From assembly GCA_965656195.1 (NCBI GenBank), contig CBFHJL010000010.1, positions 1-42,639 of the forward strand: 42,639 bases of DNA. Reading direction: 5' to 3'. This document shows positions 40,490 through 42,639 of this stretch, piece after piece; the stretch's first letter is position 1, and each line of letters begins with the position of its first letter. The notes beneath the pieces are model-generated. The model did not search any database. It saw nothing but the letters and a program-made list of their open reading frames with translations, and was not told the origin of the DNA. Origin of the DNA: Brumimicrobium sp965656195. GTDB taxonomy: Bacteria; Bacteroidota; Bacteroidia; Flavobacteriales_D; Crocinitomicaceae. Made by a program: the position numbers and the translations under genes.

Positions 40490-41596
40490 TTATTGTAAAA
40501 ACGTCTTTAACTTCTGCGCATGACTATTATAACTGAAGGTTTCCAAAAGATCCTTGCGATTAAAAACATAGCTCTTCAACTCTCCATTAATATATTCTTT
40601 TAAAGCAGCGACATATGACTTTGGGTCATCATTTACTATACATGTTTTATCTAGACCTGTGCCTTCAACCATATGTGAATTACAAAATATTGGATACCCA
40701 GTGCACAATGCGTTAAGTAATTTAATTTTGATTCCAGTAGCTTGGTTTGTATAAAAAACGTGAGCTAAAGCACTAGTGATTAACTGTTGCATCAGTTCCT
40801 GTGAAGGGTTTTTAATCAATGAAGCATTTGGATGTTTGGCGATCAACATTTGCAATTGTCTTGAAGGATCTTTCCCAGCAAAAATAAAGTCATGCTCAAC
40901 ATCCTGGCATACATTTTCCAAGAGCCATTTTACAGCACTTATGTTCTCTTCAACACTTAAATTACCATGGTATAAAAAATAAGGGTGCTCAAACGTCTTA
41001 TGGGTTTTCTTCTCTTCACATTTTATTGCAACAGGAAGGTAAGTCGCGTTTCCAAATATTTTTTGATAGTACTCAGTATCTTTCTCGGTGATACACAAAA
41101 GCTGGTCTGCGTTATTTAATATTTGCTCATGCTTTTTTAGTTTTTGAGCCTCCCGCTTAAAGTAAATTTTTTTACCACTGCCTTTTGTTGCGTTGATTAA
41201 TCCTGAATAATATTCATGCTCTACATTGTGCAGTCGAACTAATTTTTTTCGATTTTTAAGGGAGGGGTTGTCTAAAAAAGCGGTAGTGTGTTGCCCTTCG
41301 AAAAGAATTGGAAAATCATCTTCTTGTAATCTATGTAAAAGTTCCTTTGAGGATCTTGTAGTGATGATCATCGGATCCTTCTTTAGCAGTCCGATTGCTC
41401 TGTTCTTTCTTTTGTAAAAATGAACTTCTGAACATAGTTTTGAGAGTTCGTCTGGCTCACCTCTCCCGTAGTCAAATGCATGCAAAATCACGTTAAAACC
41501 ATATTCATTTAAAGCCTCAAGTCGATTATAAACGTCTATGACACCACCGTAGTTAGCGGGCCAAGGGACATCAAAAGATATTACGTGTAGCTCCAT
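40490..41596 (-). CDS. GT-B fold glycosyltransferase (GT4-like)
   Basis: 368 residues. It starts 'MELHVISFDVPWPANYGGVI', the N-terminal beta-strand and Gly-rich loop of GT4-like enzymes. 'KLVRLHNVEHEYYSGL' is a common acceptor-side motif, and the C-terminal donor half shows 'YFLYHGNLSVEENISAVKWL', 'DFIFAGKDPS' and 'GIKIKLLNALCTGYPIFCN', the nucleotide-sugar-binding segment. It probably acts in surface polysaccharide synthesis; donor and acceptor unknown. Its ATG is 7 nt from an exact -7 element (TATGTTTG, 41604-41611). It lies 76 nt upstream of rseP with no terminator seen between. Confidence 0.88.
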   Translation of the reverse strand: MELHVISFDVPWPANYGGVIDVYNRLEALNEYGFNVILHAFDYGRGEPDELSKLCSEVHFYKRKNRAIGLLKKDPMIITTRSSKELLHRLQEDDFPILFEGQHTTAFLDNPSLKNRKKLVRLHNVEHEYYSGLINATKGSGKKIYFKREAQKLKKHEQILNNADQLLCITEKDTEYYQKIFGNATYLPVAIKCEEKKTHKTFEHPYFLYHGNLSVEENISAVKWLLENVCQDVEHDFIFAGKDPSRQLQMLIAKHPNASLIKNPSQELMQQLITSALAHVFYTNQATGIKIKLLNALCTGYPIFCNSHMVEGTGLDKTCIVNDDPKSYVAALKEYINGELKSYVFNRKDLLETFSYNSHAQKLKTFLQ

Positions 41597-41603
41597 TTCA
41601 AAT

Positions 41604-41611
41604 CAAACATA
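41604..41611 (-). promoter_or_regulatory. Putative -7 element of the GT4-like gene, 7 nt from the start codon
   Basis: TATGTTTG on the minus strand, an exact TAnnTTTG. If used, the leader would be only a nucleotide or so long. Confidence 0.4.
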
Positions 41612-41876
41612 CAAATTTTAGCCTAAGATTTCTGATTACTTTTTGCTTAATCGGTCTAATACTCCAACAACGTTATTGACTTTTTTAATAAACATTTAAA
41701 ACGATTCGAAAAGAAAACCGAGTATTTCAAAGCCCTAGGGTTTCATGTGGTAATAAACTAACAAACGATTACCTAAGAACACTAAAAAGGAGAAAAGAAC
41801 AAATAGCTATACTAAGGCAACAATAAAAATGAATTATTTTCTCTTAAATAACATACCCAAAATCAAATGAAGGTAT

Positions 41877-41884
41877 TACTTTTG
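41877..41884 (+). promoter_or_regulatory. Putative -7 promoter element for the small acidic protein gene
   Basis: TACTTTTG, an exact TAnnTTTG, 23 nt before the ATG at 41908. Confidence 0.5.
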
Positions 41885-41907
41885 TATGTAACAAAATCCG
41901 AGAATTA

Positions 41908-42267
41908 ATGAAAACTGGTGCAGCAAATAAACAAGTCGAAAAAGTCATCGCTTTAGTTGAAAAAGAAGGCGTAAAGGCTAATAAGCTCATTGACGAACTC
42001 AAAGAATTGCGTGAATTTGCCCTTAAGGAGGAAGATCCATTATTGGCGAAAGTTACACGACTTTCATACGAGTACCTTACTGAAAATGGTGCATACGACG
42101 TTCAAGCGCAGTGGGAAGAAGATGAAGAAGGAGGAGAGTTTCCAGTTGAAATTGAAGACAAAGACAACTTATTGTTCTTGTTAAATTTAATGCTTAAATC
42201 GGATCATAAAATCAATCGAGAAGAGATTAAAGAATACAGAACCGCATTGAAAGAAGAACTTTACTAG
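41908..42267 (+). CDS. Small acidic helical protein of unknown function
   Basis: 119 residues, no signal peptide or membrane segment, so cytosolic. Mostly predicted helical: an N-terminal Lys/Glu-rich region ('VEKVIALVEKEGVKANKLID'), then 'LREFALKEEDPLLAKVTRLS', a very acidic loop (EEDEEGGE near 72-79) and a C-terminal helix pair ('NLLFLLNLMLKSDHKINREE'). I do not recognise a named family. It has its own -7 element and a strong terminator, so it is monocistronic, and it sits just upstream of hemA on the same strand. Confidence 0.78.
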   Translation: MKTGAANKQVEKVIALVEKEGVKANKLIDELKELREFALKEEDPLLAKVTRLSYEYLTENGAYDVQAQWEEDEEGGEFPVEIEDKDNLLFLLNLMLKSDHKINREEIKEYRTALKEELY

Positions 42268-42286
42268 CACTGTTAAACAATACTTT

Positions 42287-42314
42287 AAAAGTCCACTTCC
42301 TGTGGGCTTTTTTT
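42287..42314 (+). terminator. Rho-independent terminator
   Basis: AGTCCAC (42290-42296) pairs with GTGGGCT (42302-42308), with one G-U, and the stem runs into seven T (42308-42314). It lies 20 nt after the small acidic protein gene and before hemA. Confidence 0.85.
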
Positions 42315-42396
42315 ATGTAGTATTTGATTGTTCTGTCAACCCGACAATTTATTGTTTTTTTAAAACAGTTCTAAATAATTTGGATCTGACAATACT

Positions 42397-42639
42397 ATGA
42401 CAATAAGTATGCGGGTTTTGACGAATTTTGTAAAAGAAGGAAAGAAATTTTTAGTGGAGGATTTTCACATATTAGCTTTTACGCACCGGCAATTAGAGGT
42501 GAATCAGATTGGATGGTTGCACATTACGCCTGATGATCAGAGAGATCGATTGCGAGGACTGAAAGATGCATTTGGATTCGACGAACTCATGTATATCTCT
42601 ACCTGTAATCGTGTTGAGTTCATTATTCGTTCGTCCGAA
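42397..42639 (+). CDS. hemA: Glutamyl-tRNA reductase, N-terminal part (cut by window end)
   Basis: 81 codons are visible, open at the window edge. 'FHILAFTHRQLEV' is the N-terminal catalytic-domain start and 'MYISTCNRVEFII' contains the nucleophilic cysteine (C70) that forms the thioester with glutamate from Glu-tRNA. The enzyme reduces glutamyl-tRNA to glutamate-1-semialdehyde, the first step of tetrapyrrole/heme synthesis by the C5 route. The ATG at 42397 is taken as the start; a second ATG five codons in is also possible, and either leaves an N-terminus longer than many homologues. No exact -7 element was found upstream. Confidence 0.92.
   Translation, partial: MTISMRVLTNFVKEGKKFLVEDFHILAFTHRQLEVNQIGWLHITPDDQRDRLRGLKDAFGFDELMYISTCNRVEFIIRSSE

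Larger units (their letters stand above)
41597..41907. other. 311-bp divergent intergenic region
   Basis: It separates the glycosyltransferase (minus) from the small acidic protein gene (plus) and holds -7 elements for both. No gene, tRNA or strong hairpin is seen in the middle. The only other structure is an 8-bp palindrome CCCTAGGG at 41733-41740. Confidence 0.6.

Noticed and set aside
41733..41740. CCCTAGGG palindrome in the divergent spacer
   Set aside because: Only 8 bp perfect, far from both -7 elements and not repeated in the window.
41867..41908. Short 13-codon frame (MKVLLLYVTKSEN) whose stop overlaps the next ATG (TAATG)
   Set aside because: The probable -7 element of the downstream gene lies inside it, so it would not be transcribed from that promoter. 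Too short to support as a leader peptide.

Overview
The window looks like chromosomal DNA of a low-G+C member of the Bacteroidota, most likely Flavobacteriales (a Crocinitomicaceae/Cryomorphaceae-type marine or freshwater bacterium; the family-level guess is inference). Reasons: three proteins with type IX secretion (T9SS) C-terminal sorting domains, a PorP/SprF-family protein, GLPGLI-like exported proteins, Bacteroidota-type RseP and LolE neighbours, almost no Shine-Dalgarno sequences, and about ten exact TAnnTTTG (-7) promoter elements upstream of genes. There are no rRNA or tRNA genes, CRISPR arrays, insertion sequences or phage genes.

Layout. 1-4.2 kb: the 3' part of a T9SS-secreted protein with an Omp28/thioredoxin-like domain, then a small membrane protein and a GT-C-like membrane protein. 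4.3-7.0 kb (minus): MDR oxidoreductase, rsmI and an RDD membrane protein. 7.1-14.2 kb (plus): the tightly packed operon SpoIIM-like / DUF4129 / DUF4350 / MoxR ATPase / DUF58, which with the divergent RDD gene forms a widely conserved membrane-plus-AAA+ chaperone cluster. 14.2-16.4 kb (minus): a T9SS type-B adhesin overlapping a PorP/SprF gene. 16.6-26 kb (plus): a 2039-residue exported protein (outer-membrane-barrel-like N-terminus, fifteen Ig-like repeats, a basic Pro-Thr-Arg tail), a small exported protein and a 916-residue T9SS type-B protein with CUB-, P- and PKD-like domains. 26.4-33 kb: AI-2E family permease, glycosyltransferase, M42 peptidase with pdxA, a candidate small RNA, a rhodanese and serS. 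33-36.6 kb: LolC/E-type permease with rbfA, divergent from an MsbA-like ABC exporter. 36.6-41.6 kb: alpha/beta hydrolase, two GLPGLI-like paralogues, rseP and a glycosyltransferase. 41.9 kb-end: a small acidic protein and the start of hemA.

The main themes are the cell envelope (T9SS cargo, outer-membrane proteins, lipoprotein and lipid export, site-2 proteolysis, glycosyl transfer) and housekeeping (rsmI, rbfA, serS, pdxA, hemA). Two assembly gaps (6782-6879 and 8390-8486) are each flanked by an exact 79-80 bp duplicate. They are almost certainly unmerged contig overlaps, and each adds 59 false residues to a gene.

The observations most worth following are the 2039-residue barrel/Ig-repeat protein, a candidate ~95-nt small RNA on the minus strand near 31.1 kb, a set of genes whose -7 promoter element lies 4-7 nt from the start codon, and the two fused/extended members of the MoxR operon.
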